Assembly (NCBI GenBank): GCA_025936205.1 | Contig: JAICTU010000157.1 | Coordinates: 1 to 17,444, forward strand | Length of the DNA: 17,444 nt | Direction of reading: 5' to 3' | Origin: Polyangiaceae bacterium | GTDB lineage: Bacteria; Myxococcota; Polyangia; Polyangiales; Polyangiaceae | Part shown: piece by piece, positions 9,127 to 16,266 of the stretch | How the letters are laid out: each line of letters starts with the position of its first letter | Position numbering within the stretch: the stretch's first letter is position 1 | Notes under the pieces: generated by a model | What the model was told of the DNA's origin: nothing | Databases searched by the model: none | What the model saw: the letters and a program-made list of their open reading frames with translations, nothing else | Program-made: the position numbers and the translations under genes

Positions 9127-10449
9127 ATGACCTCCAACGACCTGCTTCCGCTGGCCCTGCTGGCCAGCCTCGCGTGCAGCCCCCGGCGCGAGCCGGCGCA
9201 TCCCGTTCACACCGCTCCGGAAGCCCGCGGCACGGCCTTCGTCGGTCGAGCTGCTCCGCGCCAGCCACTGCTCGACGTGTCGCTGCTGGCATTTCGTGTT
9301 GCCGATGACGACGGCGGTCGCCCCGCGCGCGTCACGGCGGCCGATGTCGTGCGCTCCGTCGCTTTCGCCAATGACGTGTATCGCCCCGCCGGCGTGCGCT
9401 TTCGCTTCGATCCGAGCCAGCTGTTGCCGCTGCACAACCGCCTGATCAACGATCTCGAGGGAGACCAGCAACTCGATTGGGGCGCGGCCAAGCACGCTGC
9501 CGATCAAGTCGCCGAGCACTATCCCGATCGACTGGTGGTGTTCTTTCGCCATGGCCGGGGCCCTCGAGCCACGGGCGGCGGCTTCTCAGGGACGGACTAC
9601 AACTTCGTCGTCATGCCCGGCTGGTCTGATGATTTCCATTGCGGTCATGATCACATCTCCGCGCTCTCTCACGAGCTCGGCCACCATCTCGGCCTGCTAC
9701 ACACCTTTGCGCGTGTGTTCGAGCTACCCAGCCAGGCCGCCGACTTTCTGGCGGCGGGCGGTGGTGACGTGCGCGTGTTGGATGGGGACGGCCTCGACGA
9801 CACGGCGCCCGACCCTGGTGTCCGTACCACGGAGTGCCAGCCGCTCGACGTGCTGGAACTGGGCGGCGTGCGCGTACCGCTCGCTCGCCGCAACATCATG
9901 TCCTACTACGACCAGCCGGAGTCGCTGAGCCGGGAGCAGATCGATCGCCTGCGCTGGGTCTTGCTGGAGCGTCGCGCCCATCAGCTGAAGCTGCCCAGGA
10001 ATCAGCCCTCGAGCGCCCTCCAGGTGGAGCAGCTGGAGATCGTGGGGCAGAGCGGCGGCGCATGCTGGGCTCAGGACATGGATGGGTTCGGCGCGGGGAA
10101 CTGGAGCGAGCGTCGTCAGCTGTTCTGCCGCTCGCAGGGGGGGCCACAATCAATTCGCGTCCGGGTGCAGGTGGAGAGAGCCGGGCTGCAGCGGTTCGAG
10201 CTCTACGCCACGCGAGCTCCCGACTATGGCATCCTGGAGGTGGCGCTCGACGGTGTGCCGATCGGCAGCGCCTACGATGCCTGGGCGCCCGCGGTGCTGG
10301 CTTCGGGAGCGATCCCGCTCGGAGAAGTCCGGCTCGAAGCGGGCAGCCACGAGCTCAGCTTCACCAGCCGTGCGAAGAACCCGGCAGCGACCGGTTTCCA
10401 CCTAGGCCTCGATGCGCTCGTGCTGCTGCCCCTCGAGCCGCTGAGCTGA
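9127..10449 (+). CDS. Predicted lipoprotein metzincin protease with C-terminal beta-sandwich domain
   Basis: A 440-residue predicted lipoprotein. The short signal MTSNDLLPLALLASLAC ends in a lipobox with Cys17. The catalytic domain has the extended zinc motif HELGHHLGLLH at residues 182-192 (His182, Glu183, His186, His192), and a Met-turn NIMSYYD with Met258 about 70 residues later. That order, with the intervening DGLDDTAPDP and Cys-containing segment, fits metzincins close to the M43 pappalysin/cytophagalysin group. After a Cys...Cys bounded segment (about 312-332), residues about 340-438 form a domain with APDYGILEVALDGVPIG and GSHELSFTSRAKNPAATGFHLGLDAL, resembling the beta-sandwich found with DUF2961 and carbohydrate-active proteins. 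It would act outside the cytoplasm on protein or glycoprotein. ATG 9127 is chosen because the signal starts there; the ribosome binding site is weak (GAGACGAG). It converges with the next gene, 7 bp apart. Confidence 0.88.
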   Translation: MTSNDLLPLALLASLACSPRREPAHPVHTAPEARGTAFVGRAAPRQPLLDVSLLAFRVADDDGGRPARVTAADVVRSVAFANDVYRPAGVRFRFDPSQLLPLHNRLINDLEGDQQLDWGAAKHAADQVAEHYPDRLVVFFRHGRGPRATGGGFSGTDYNFVVMPGWSDDFHCGHDHISALSHELGHHLGLLHTFARVFELPSQAADFLAAGGGDVRVLDGDGLDDTAPDPGVRTTECQPLDVLELGGVRVPLARRNIMSYYDQPESLSREQIDRLRWVLLERRAHQLKLPRNQPSSALQVEQLEIVGQSGGACWAQDMDGFGAGNWSERRQLFCRSQGGPQSIRVRVQVERAGLQRFELYATRAPDYGILEVALDGVPIGSAYDAWAPAVLASGAIPLGEVRLEAGSHELSFTSRAKNPAATGFHLGLDALVLLPLEPLS

Positions 10450-10456
10450 TCGCGCT

Positions 10457-11113
10457 TCAGTTGCAGGTCGCGCTCTCGAGATTGCCGCTGCAGGTACACG
10501 TCGTCTTCAACGTCTGGGCGAGCGACGTGGCGATGCACTGAGACAGCTGCGGATTGTCCTGGATGGCAATCAAAGGGGCAGCCACGATGCCCGAGGTGAG
10601 GGAGCTGAGCGCGCCGTTGGAGGTGACGCTCAGCGAGGTGGAAATCGACAATTGCCGAAGTCCACTCAGCGTCCCCATGCCCGAGTTGTTCGCAACGCTG
10701 AAGCTCGCGACCTTGCGCAGCTTCTCGAAGCCGGTCAGGTCGTCCAGCAACGAGGTGCCCGTGATGGTGACCGAGCCAGACACCGTTTCCAGGCAGCGCA
10801 GGTCGCGCAGCGAGCTCACGTCGATTGCCGAGCCGCTCGTGAGCGGCGAGATCCGGACGCTGCCCACCACCGAGGCATACCCGAACAGCTTCTTTAGATC
10901 TGCCTGCGAGTGCGCGGTGAAATCGCCAAACCAACTCTTCGTCGTACAGTCGCTGGCCACCGACCCCGTCGTGTCCGAGCCTGATGTGCTCACAATCAGC
11001 GGAGTCTGGCCGCTCTTGTCGTTTTCTTCGTCGCTGAGCAGGCCCGGACGCTCGGAGTCGCCGCCGCAGCCCATCAGCATTGCGCTGGCGACGATGACTG
11101 CGGCGAGCTTCAC
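10457..11113 (-). CDS. Predicted lipoprotein with L-domain/leucine-rich-like repeats
   Basis: A 218-residue predicted lipoprotein. GTG 11111-11113 is the only usable start, because an in-frame stop lies just upstream. The signal MKLAAVIVASAMLMGC gives a lipobox with Cys16, followed by GGD. An acidic, Ser/Thr-rich segment leads into residues about 75-200, where units of about 22-25 residues repeat the pattern of short hydrophobic strand, Gly or Asn, and Ser/Thr-rich turn (VGSVRISPL, VSGSVTITGT, VASFSVANNSG, ISTSLSVTSNG, APLIAIQDNPQLSQC). This matches receptor L-domain or leucine-rich type right-handed solenoids, usually used for binding. The C-terminus holds CTC and a final Cys. It lies 65 bp downstream of the SDR gene on the same strand, with a palindrome between, so co-transcription is possible. 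Partner is unknown. Confidence 0.83.
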   Translation of the reverse strand: MKLAAVIVASAMLMGCGGDSERPGLLSDEENDKSGQTPLIVSTSGSDTTGSVASDCTTKSWFGDFTAHSQADLKKLFGYASVVGSVRISPLTSGSAIDVSSLRDLRCLETVSGSVTITGTSLLDDLTGFEKLRKVASFSVANNSGMGTLSGLRQLSISTSLSVTSNGALSSLTSGIVAAPLIAIQDNPQLSQCIATSLAQTLKTTCTCSGNLESATCN

Positions 11114-11128
11114 ACTCCACGATACGGC

Positions 11129-11142
11129 CCGCCAGCTGGCGG
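11129..11142. promoter_or_regulatory. 14-bp palindrome before the L-domain lipoprotein gene
   Basis: CCGCCAGCTGGCGG is a perfect palindrome ending 15 bp upstream of the GTG start at 11113. It could be an operator or, as RNA, a hairpin at the ribosome binding site. Confidence 0.35.
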
Positions 11143-11157
11143 CCTAAAGCCTCGGGG

Positions 11158-11174
11158 TGCGGGGGTGTCCCGCA
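11158..11174 (-). terminator. GC-rich hairpin just after the SDR gene
   Basis: TGCGGG (11158-11163) and CCCGCA (11169-11174) form a 6-bp stem with a 5-nt loop, 4 bp past the SDR stop. No T-run follows on the reverse strand, so it may protect or pause the transcript rather than act as a full intrinsic terminator. Confidence 0.35.
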
Positions 11175-11178
11175 GCGA

Positions 11179-11877
11179 TTACCAGGGCAGCGGCGCCCCT
11201 TCGGGCCCCACATACATTGGCTCCTCCACGCGGTGCGGCTTGAGGATCGTCTTCAGCACCTTCACGGAGGCCTCTTCCGCGGAGATCGGCGCGGGACCTT
11301 GACCCGAAGAATTGAACCAGCCCGGATGCAGTACCAGCACCTTGATGCCCTCCGGCTGCAGATAGTTTTGCAGCAACTTAGAGCCCATGTTCAGAGCCGA
11401 TTTGGACATGCAATAGGCGAACTCCGCCTTGCGCCAGCAATCGCCGATCGAACCCGCCTCTGACGACACCATCACGAGCAGCTTACGCTTGCCCTTGCGC
11501 AGCAGTGGCAGGCCATACTTGGCGACGCGCAGCGGCCCAACGGAATTGACCTCAAAGGTGCGCGCGCAGATCGAGAGATCGGCATCCTCGATGCTCGGGC
11601 GCGACCCGTCCAGATACGTCACGGCGTTGTTGATGATGACGTCCAGAGCACCGACCTGCTCCGCGAGCTCGCCGAAGACCTTGCGCGTCGACTGCTCGTC
11701 GCTCACGTCCCCGACGTAGACGCCCAGCCGCTCGCCGTGCTTCGACTGCAGCGCCGCCAACCCCTCGCTCTTGGCTCGCACCAGCGCGCTCACGCGAACG
11801 CCGCTCTCCAGCAGCTGCCGAGTCATCGCCAGGCCCAAGCCGCGGGCCGCCCCAGTGATCAGAATTTGTTCGTCCAT
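11179..11877 (-). CDS. SDR-family NAD(P)-dependent oxidoreductase
   Basis: A 232-residue classical short-chain dehydrogenase/reductase. The Rossmann nucleotide-binding motif TGAARGLG is at residues 8-15, NNA at 83-85, the structural Asn at 111, catalytic Ser at about 138-139 in VSSEAGS, and the catalytic pair YCMSK at 155-159 (Tyr155, Lys159), followed by HPGW at 184-187. Family length is usually 230-260, so it is complete. The substrate cannot be told; the short C-terminus and PGW motif resemble C-factor/sniffer-type SDRs (CsgA-like in myxobacteria), which is a comparison only. Start ATG 11875-11877 has GAGG 6 nt upstream. The gene lies upstream of the L-domain lipoprotein gene on the same strand. 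Cytoplasmic. Confidence 0.92.
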   Translation of the reverse strand: MDEQILITGAARGLGLAMTRQLLESGVRVSALVRAKSEGLAALQSKHGERLGVYVGDVSDEQSTRKVFGELAEQVGALDVIINNAVTYLDGSRPSIEDADLSICARTFEVNSVGPLRVAKYGLPLLRKGKRKLLVMVSSEAGSIGDCWRKAEFAYCMSKSALNMGSKLLQNYLQPEGIKVLVLHPGWFNSSGQGPAPISAEEASVKVLKTILKPHRVEEPMYVGPEGAPLPW

Positions 11878-11906
11878 GTGTTGCCTCGGGGGTGCTCATA
11901 GCATTT

Positions 11907-11996
11907 TGATGCCCCCACTCGCGCGCCTGCGGCGCGCGGTCTCCCCCAAAGCCATGCTCGCGCGCGCAGCGCGCGCTGCGCGTGGCAGGGGGAGAC
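11907..11996 (+). repeat. GC-rich hairpin repeat, copy 1
   Basis: It begins with TGATGCCCCCACTCGCGCGC (11907-11926), found exactly, inverted, at 13605-13624. A second block at 11957-11977 matches 13569-13589 at 20 of 21 bases. GTCTCCCCC (11939-11947) and GGGGGAGAC (11988-11996) form a 9-bp stem around the second block. It looks like a dispersed intergenic repeat. Confidence 0.65.
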
Positions 11997-12061
11997 GAGC
12001 GTTGGGTTGCGCTGCTTGGCAAAGCTGTGCTGTTTGCGGCCCCTTGACTGCGTGCTGTCGG

Positions 12062-12237
12062 TCCTTCACGGGCGGCAGCTGGCCGGATTCGCCTGAGGTG
12101 CGCACGCTCTGTGCCGCGCCAGCGCCGCGCCGCCGCTGAGTGACAGTGGATGCGCTGGGTCGCGCCGAGCGGTGTGGGCGCGTCACAGATCCTGCGCAAC
12201 GAAGGGGCGAGTCCGGCCAGCTGCCGGTCGTGGAGGA
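12062..12237. repeat. Imperfect long inverted repeat upstream of the DUF559 gene
   Basis: Left arm 12062-12120 and right arm 12177-12237 are imperfect reverse complements. The core, 12073-12093 against 12206-12226, matches at 20 of 21 bases (left core starts CGGCAGCTGGCCGGATTCGC). TCCTTC at 12062-12067 faces GGAGGA at 12232-12237, the DUF559 ribosome binding site. The spacer between arms is 56 bp. Confidence 0.7.
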
Positions 12238-12240
12238 ACC

Positions 12241-12606
12241 ATGTCGTCACCGTATCAGCGTCGTCAGGTCTCGCAGCGTCGGCAGCAGCTCGTCCTGCCT
12301 GCGCAGTGCATGCGCCAGCAGCTCACGCCTTCGGAGGCGTGCCTGTGGAATGAGCTGCGCGGCAGTCGACTCGGCGTCGCGTTTCGGCGTCAGTTCGTCA
12401 TCGGTCGCTACATCGCTGATTTCTGTGCGCCCAGCTTGCGCCTGATCGTTGAAGTGGATGGCGGCTATCACCGCGGCCGCACTCATCTCGATGCGCGCCG
12501 AGATGCGGATTTGCGGCGCGCCGGCTATCGCATCATCCGCGTCTCAGCCGCTCACGCGGGCACAGCATTGTCGCTCATCCGCGCGGCGCTGTCGGCAACG
12601 CCGTAG
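12241..12606 (+). CDS. DUF559 (Vsr-like) endonuclease-domain protein
   Basis: A 121-residue protein made almost entirely of a DUF559 domain, related to the Vsr/PD-(D/E)XK nuclease fold. Family marks are LTPSEACLWNELR at 28-40 (Glu32), FRRQFVIGRYIADF at 48-61 (Asp60), LIVEVDGGYH at 68-77 (Glu71, Asp73, His77), then the D-x-x-R helix (Asp84, Arg87) and GYRIIRV at 95-101. All expected acidic residues remain, so it may be an active nuclease; the natural substrate of stand-alone DUF559 proteins is unclear. No methylase or other restriction gene is nearby. ATG 12241 is preferred over an earlier in-frame ATG at 12172 because GGAGGA lies just upstream and the extension is not protein-like. The leader carries a long inverted repeat that overlaps this ribosome binding site. 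Confidence 0.9.
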   Translation: MSSPYQRRQVSQRRQQLVLPAQCMRQQLTPSEACLWNELRGSRLGVAFRRQFVIGRYIADFCAPSLRLIVEVDGGYHRGRTHLDARRDADLRRAGYRIIRVSAAHAGTALSLIRAALSATP

Positions 12607-12612
12607 CGGCGC

Positions 12613-12629
12613 ATCCGCGCAGCGCGGAT
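12613..12629 (+). terminator. Hairpin directly after the DUF559 gene
   Basis: ATCCGCGC and GCGCGGAT form perfect 8-bp arms around a single base, 6 bp past the DUF559 stop. No T-run follows, so termination may depend on other factors. Confidence 0.4.
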
Positions 12630-12821
12630 ACGGCGTCGCTCAGCGTCCACTCACCCACCGGCTGTCGCCGTGGCTGGAACCTGATTCGCACCCAGGCGAA
12701 GGCTACCTACATCAGCGCGACGTGCGGGTCGACCGCGGTAGCATGCTGTTGCCCCGGGGCGCACCAGGTAGCACTGGGCACCCTTGAGCCTGCTCCCTTC
12801 ATGCCGTTCAGGCTCCGATAG

Positions 12822-13433
12822 ATGCAGAGCCGTCCACCTGGGTCCACGCTGGACCCCTCGAGCCAGGGCCAGCGCCCGATCAAGCTGAAGGGTACGTCGT
12901 TTCAGGATGCCATCGCCGCCGCCAGGCGTCGCGAAGGGGAACGCCGCTACGACGAGATCGTGGCCAGCCTCCCACCCGAGCACCGATCGATCTTCGAGGG
13001 CAGGGTCGTCCCCACGAATTTCTACTCGCTGGACGCCTTTGTGGCCTTCTTGCAGGCTGGCTTCCAGCTGAGTGGCGAAGACGAACGACTGCTGATCCGG
13101 CGCTCGGAAGCGGTGGCGGAGTACCAGCTCGGAGATACCTATCGCAGCTTCGTGCGCCGGGGAGCACCGCAGTTCGTGATCCAGCGCATCGCCACCATTC
13201 ACCAGACCTTCTTTGTGGGCGCACAGGTCCAGGTCCAGAGCCTCAGCGACGAAGCTGCGTCGATTCGCTACGTCGGCTTCCGAAAAGAGCAGCGCCTGAT
13301 CGAATACATCCAGATCGGCTTCTATCGGAAAGCGCTCGAGCTGTGCGGGGCGCGAAACATTGTCGTCGAAGCGACGGTTTCGATCGCCGAGGGGCGCGAA
13401 TACAGCGAGCTGTCGCTGGGCTGGCGCAACTAG
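12822..13433 (+). CDS. DUF2378/TIGR02265-like protein of unknown function
   Basis: A 203-residue soluble protein. After a polar N-terminus of about 20 residues, the pattern KLKGTSFQDAI ... YSLDAFVAFLQ ... LGDTYRSFVRRGAPQFVIQRI ... GFYRKALELCGARNIVVEATV ... LSLGW follows the layout of the DUF2378/TIGR02265 family, a paralogous group known mainly from Myxococcus and relatives: an opening Gly/Phe segment, a central G-x-x-Y-x-x-F segment, and a C-terminal half with a GF...G segment and a closing strand. No enzyme or DNA-binding motif is visible, and there is no signal or membrane segment, so it should be cytoplasmic. The ATG at 12822 lacks a good ribosome binding site; a 7-codon mini-frame (12799-12821) stops immediately before it. 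A 215-bp gap separates it from the DUF559 gene, so it probably has its own promoter. The family call is from memory and moderate. Confidence 0.75.
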   Translation: MQSRPPGSTLDPSSQGQRPIKLKGTSFQDAIAAARRREGERRYDEIVASLPPEHRSIFEGRVVPTNFYSLDAFVAFLQAGFQLSGEDERLLIRRSEAVAEYQLGDTYRSFVRRGAPQFVIQRIATIHQTFFVGAQVQVQSLSDEAASIRYVGFRKEQRLIEYIQIGFYRKALELCGARNIVVEATVSIAEGREYSELSLGWRN

Positions 13434-13520
13434 CGAGAGGGCGTCCCGCAGGCTCAGCGCGGCCGATACGACGGCGCACAGCGTCCGCTCATCACCCTGT
13501 CCAGCGTTGAGCCGGCGTGG

Positions 13521-13540
13521 AGGGGGGTGCCCCCTTTTTT
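13521..13540 (+). terminator. Intrinsic terminator for the DUF2378-like gene
   Basis: A G-run at 13522-13527 and C-run at 13530-13534 pair in a short GC stem, followed by TTTTTT at 13535-13540. It lies 88 bp past the stop of the DUF2378-like gene. Confidence 0.6.
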
Positions 13541-13568
13541 CGCGCGCGGGAGGGGTCCCTGATGTCTG

Positions 13569-13624
13569 AGCGCGCGTTGCGCGCGCGAGTCCGGGGCGGG
13601 GCCCGCGCGCGAGTGGGGGCATCA
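13569..13624 (-). repeat. GC-rich hairpin repeat, copy 2 (inverted)
   Basis: Reverse complement of the repeat at 11907-11977: 13605-13624 is an exact 20-bp match and 13569-13589 matches at 20 of 21 bases, though the spacer is 15 rather than 30 bp. It lies downstream of fusA past the terminator. Confidence 0.6.
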
Positions 13625-13629
13625 TCAAA

Positions 13630-13668
13630 CGAACAAAACAGAAACGGCGCCTCCGAGGAGACGCCGTT
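13630..13668 (-). terminator. Intrinsic terminator of fusA
   Basis: On the reverse strand a 12-bp stem with one wobble pair (13668-13657 with 13654-13643) and a tiny loop is followed by a T-rich tract at about 13644-13630. It begins 22 bp past the fusA stop codon. Confidence 0.85.
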
Positions 13669-13689
13669 CCGTGTGCGGTCAGAGGGAGC

Positions 13690-15780
13690 TTACTTCTTGA
13701 GAGCGGCTTCGCGCTCTTTGACCTGCTCTTTGACCTTCTCGAGGATGTTCTTGGGCACGCTGGCGTAGCGCGAGAACTCCATCGTGAACTGGCCGCGGCC
13801 CTGGGTGTTGCTGCGCAGGTCCCCGATGTAGCCGAACATTTCCGAGAGCGGGACCTCGGCGCGGATGCGCACGTTGGTCGGGGTGGGCTCCTGGCCGCTG
13901 ATCAGGCCGCGGCGGCGGTTCAGGTCGCCGATGACGTCGCCGACGTTCTGATCGGGGACGAACACGTCGACCTTCATGATCGGCTCGAGCAGCTCGGGGC
14001 CGGCCTTGGGCATCGACTGCCGGAAGGCTGCCTTGGCAGCGACTTCGAACGCGAGCTGCGAGGAGTCGACCGCGTGGAAGCCACCGTCCGTGAGCACGAC
14101 CTTGACGTCGACCAGCGGGTAGCCGACGAGCGGGCCCTTGGCCATCATGACCTCGAAGCCCTTCTCGACGGCGGGCACGAACTCCTTCGGCACGTTGCCG
14201 CCAACCACTTCGCTCTCGAAGACGAAGCCGGTCCCCGCAGGCTGCGGCTCGATGCGGTACTCGATCTTTGCGTACTGACCGGAACCGCCCGTCTGCTTCT
14301 TGTGCAGGTAGCTGTCCTCGACCGTCTTGGTGATGGTCTCGCGGTAGGCGACGCGCGGCTCGCCCACCGTGGCCTCCACGCCGTGGGTGCGCTTGAGGAT
14401 GTCGACCTTGATGTCGAGGTGGAGCTCGCCCATGCCCTTGAGGATGGTCTCGCCCGACTCCTGATCCACTTCGACGTGGAAGGACGGGTCTTCGGCCACC
14501 ATCTTGCCCAGGGCGGTGCTCAGCTTCTCGCTGTTGGCCTTGTCCTTCGGCTGAATGGACACCGAGATCACGGGCGCCGGGAACACCATCGGCTCCAGCG
14601 TCGCCGGCTTGTTCTCGTCCGCCAGCGTGTGGCCGGTGCGCACGTTCTTGAGGCCCACGATCGCGATGATGTCGCCGGCCTGCGCCGTCTCGATCATGGT
14701 GCGGTCGTTGGCGTGCATCTCCACCATGCGCCCGATGCGCTCGGTCTTGCCGGTGAAGGTGTTGATCACGTTGTCGCCCTTGCTCACGCGGCCCGAGTAG
14801 ATGCGCGTGAAGGTCAAGCTGCCGAAGCGATCATCCATGATCTTGAACGCCAAGCCGCGGAACGGCCTGCTCGGATCGACGATGGCGAATTCACCCGTCG
14901 GGTTGCCTTCGAGGTCGATCTCCGGCTGCGGCTCCACCTGCGTGGGATCGGGCAGGTAGTCGACGACCGCGTCCAGCACGAGCTGCACGCCCTTGTTCTT
15001 GAAGGACGAGCCGCCATAGGTCGGGAAGAAGGCGCGCGCGATGGTACCCTTGCGGATGCAGCGCTTGATGTCCTCGATGCTGGGCTCCTTGCCCTCGAGG
15101 TACATGCCCATCATCTCGTCGTCCTGCTCGACAGCGAGCTCGATCAGCTCCGCGCGATACTTCTCGACGTCGTCCTTCATCGAGGCGGGCACTTCGCCGA
15201 CCTTGTAGTTCTCGGGCAGGCCCGTGTCGTCCCAGATGTACGACTTGCGCGTGAGCAGGTCGACCACGCCCACGAAGTCGCCTTCCGTGCCGATCGGCAG
15301 CACCATGACCAGCGGCTTGGCGCCGAGCACCGTCTTGATCTGACCCACGACGCGGTAGAAATCCGCGCCGAGTCGGTCCAGCTTGTTGACGTAGATGACG
15401 CGCGAGACCTTGGAGTCGTTCGCGTAGCGCCAGTTCGTCTCCGACTGCGGCTCCACGCCGCCGGAACCACAGAACACCGCGATGCCGCCGTCGAGCACCT
15501 TCAGCGAGCGGTACACCTCGATCGTGAAGTCGACGTGGCCGGGCGTATCGATGATGTTGAAGCGATGATCCTTCCAGAAGCAGGTCGTCGCCGCGGACTG
15601 AATCGTGATGCCGCGCTCCTGCTCCTGCACCATGAAGTCGGTGGTGGCGGCGCCGTCATGCACCTCACCGATCTTGTGGATCTTGCCGGTGAGCTTCAGG
15701 ATGCGTTCGGTGGTGGTCGTCTTGCCCGCGTCCACGTGAGCAAAAATGCCAATGTTGCGATACTTGCTGAGGTCGGTCAT
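13690..15780 (-). CDS. fusA: Elongation factor G, second-paralogue type
   Basis: A 696-residue translational GTPase that drives tRNA-mRNA translocation and, with ribosome recycling factor, ribosome recycling. The G domain shows the P-loop AHVDAGKT at 14-21, switch RGITI at 56-60, DTPGHVDF at 78-85 and NKLD at 132-135, followed by domains II-V of normal length, including GELHLDIK and a typical domain IV. Details such as [30 protein letters not shown] and [12 protein letters not shown] match, from memory, the gammaproteobacterial-type second EF-G rather than the str-operon enzyme. The neighbours agree, since rpsL, rpsG and tuf are absent. It is likely monocistronic: a 486-bp spacer lies upstream and a strong terminator downstream. 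Start ATG 15778-15780 fits the conserved N-terminus [10 protein letters not shown]; the ribosome binding site is weak. It may supply a specialised or stress-time translocase; this is inference. Confidence 0.95.
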   Translation of the reverse strand: MTDLSKYRNIGIFAHVDAGKTTTTERILKLTGKIHKIGEVHDGAATTDFMVQEQERGITIQSAATTCFWKDHRFNIIDTPGHVDFTIEVYRSLKVLDGGIAVFCGSGGVEPQSETNWRYANDSKVSRVIYVNKLDRLGADFYRVVGQIKTVLGAKPLVMVLPIGTEGDFVGVVDLLTRKSYIWDDTGLPENYKVGEVPASMKDDVEKYRAELIELAVEQDDEMMGMYLEGKEPSIEDIKRCIRKGTIARAFFPTYGGSSFKNKGVQLVLDAVVDYLPDPTQVEPQPEIDLEGNPTGEFAIVDPSRPFRGLAFKIMDDRFGSLTFTRIYSGRVSKGDNVINTFTGKTERIGRMVEMHANDRTMIETAQAGDIIAIVGLKNVRTGHTLADENKPATLEPMVFPAPVISVSIQPKDKANSEKLSTALGKMVAEDPSFHVEVDQESGETILKGMGELHLDIKVDILKRTHGVEATVGEPRVAYRETITKTVEDSYLHKKQTGGSGQYAKIEYRIEPQPAGTGFVFESEVVGGNVPKEFVPAVEKGFEVMMAKGPLVGYPLVDVKVVLTDGGFHAVDSSQLAFEVAAKAAFRQSMPKAGPELLEPIMKVDVFVPDQNVGDVIGDLNRRRGLISGQEPTPTNVRIRAEVPLSEMFGYIGDLRSNTQGRGQFTMEFSRYASVPKNILEKVKEQVKEREAALKK

Positions 15781-15996
15781 GGCTGTGTCGATGTGAAGAG
15801 GGTTCGTCGGTCACCACATGGCCCGCCCCCATGCGGCCACGCTGCGGTCATCGTCCGTTTATAAGGGGGCAAGGCGTCGCAGAGCATGGCCCAACGTCAG
15901 GGCAGGCGCCGGTGGCTCCGCCCGATAGTCGGTAAGCTCGCGGGTTGTCAATGTTGGTAGCCCGATGGTGGGCATTCCGCCAATAGGCCGAGCTGC

Positions 15997-16039
15997 CCTC
16001 TGAAGCAAGCTTCAGGGGCGATTGCTGCGGCTGCAGCAA
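15997..16039. repeat. Two tandem hairpins
   Basis: First stem: CTGAAGC (16000-16006) with GCTTCAG (16009-16015), extended by a wobble and two C-G pairs to 15997-16018. Second stem: TTGCTGC (16022-16028) with GCAGCAA (16033-16039) and a 4-nt loop. They are only 3 bp apart. They could be part of a small RNA or leader; no T-run follows either. Confidence 0.6.
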
Positions 16040-16107
16040 GTAGCGAGGCCCGGCTTTCGGCATGCGCGGCACAACGGCGGCTCGCGACAGGACGTTACCG
16101 TGCTGTG

Positions 16108-16121
16108 GTGAGAGCTCTCAC
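16108..16121. promoter_or_regulatory. 14-bp palindrome upstream of rarD
   Basis: GTGAGAGCTCTCAC is perfectly symmetric and lies 145 bp before the rarD start. This suits an operator for a dimeric regulator, but no promoter can be placed next to it with confidence. Confidence 0.35.
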
Positions 16122-16266
16122 GGGGAGCGCCGGCTGTCACACTGCCCAGCCAAGGGGCCGCAGGCGAAGGCGCTTTTGTCGGCCCAGTGGTCGATGAGCG
16201 CTGACCGCCAGATCGTGCTCGTGAGCTCTGGCGTCGAACTGGCGTCCGTGGCAACGCGCCCGGGCC

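Larger units (their letters stand above)
11878..12240. other. Intergenic stretch with GC hairpin repeat and long inverted repeat
   Basis: No convincing gene lies here; the reverse frame covering 11896-12186 is Arg/Ala-rich and lacks a family. The left part (11907-11996) is a GC-rich hairpin repeat with a second copy near 13600. The right part (12062-12237) is an imperfect inverted repeat that ends at the DUF559 ribosome binding site. Promoters for the divergent SDR and DUF559 genes must also be here, but I cannot place them. Confidence 0.65.
15781..16266. other. 486-bp divergent spacer between fusA and rarD
   Basis: No credible gene is present; the reverse frame at 15848-16072 lacks a ribosome binding site and family. 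TATAAA on the reverse strand near 15857-15862 could be a -10 for fusA, without a clear -35. The spacer holds two tandem hairpins (15997-16039) and a 14-bp palindrome (16108-16121). Confidence 0.6.

Noticed and set aside
12651..13628. 325-codon - strand frame
   Set aside because: Antisense to the DUF2378-like gene, runs through a terminator and a hairpin repeat, and shows no family.
14074..15864. 596-codon + strand frame
   Set aside because: Exact antisense shadow of fusA, with an Asp/His/Leu/Arg composition typical of such shadows.
15848..16072. 74-codon - strand frame upstream of fusA
   Set aside because: No ribosome binding site or family, and it spans the first of the two hairpins; more likely spacer.
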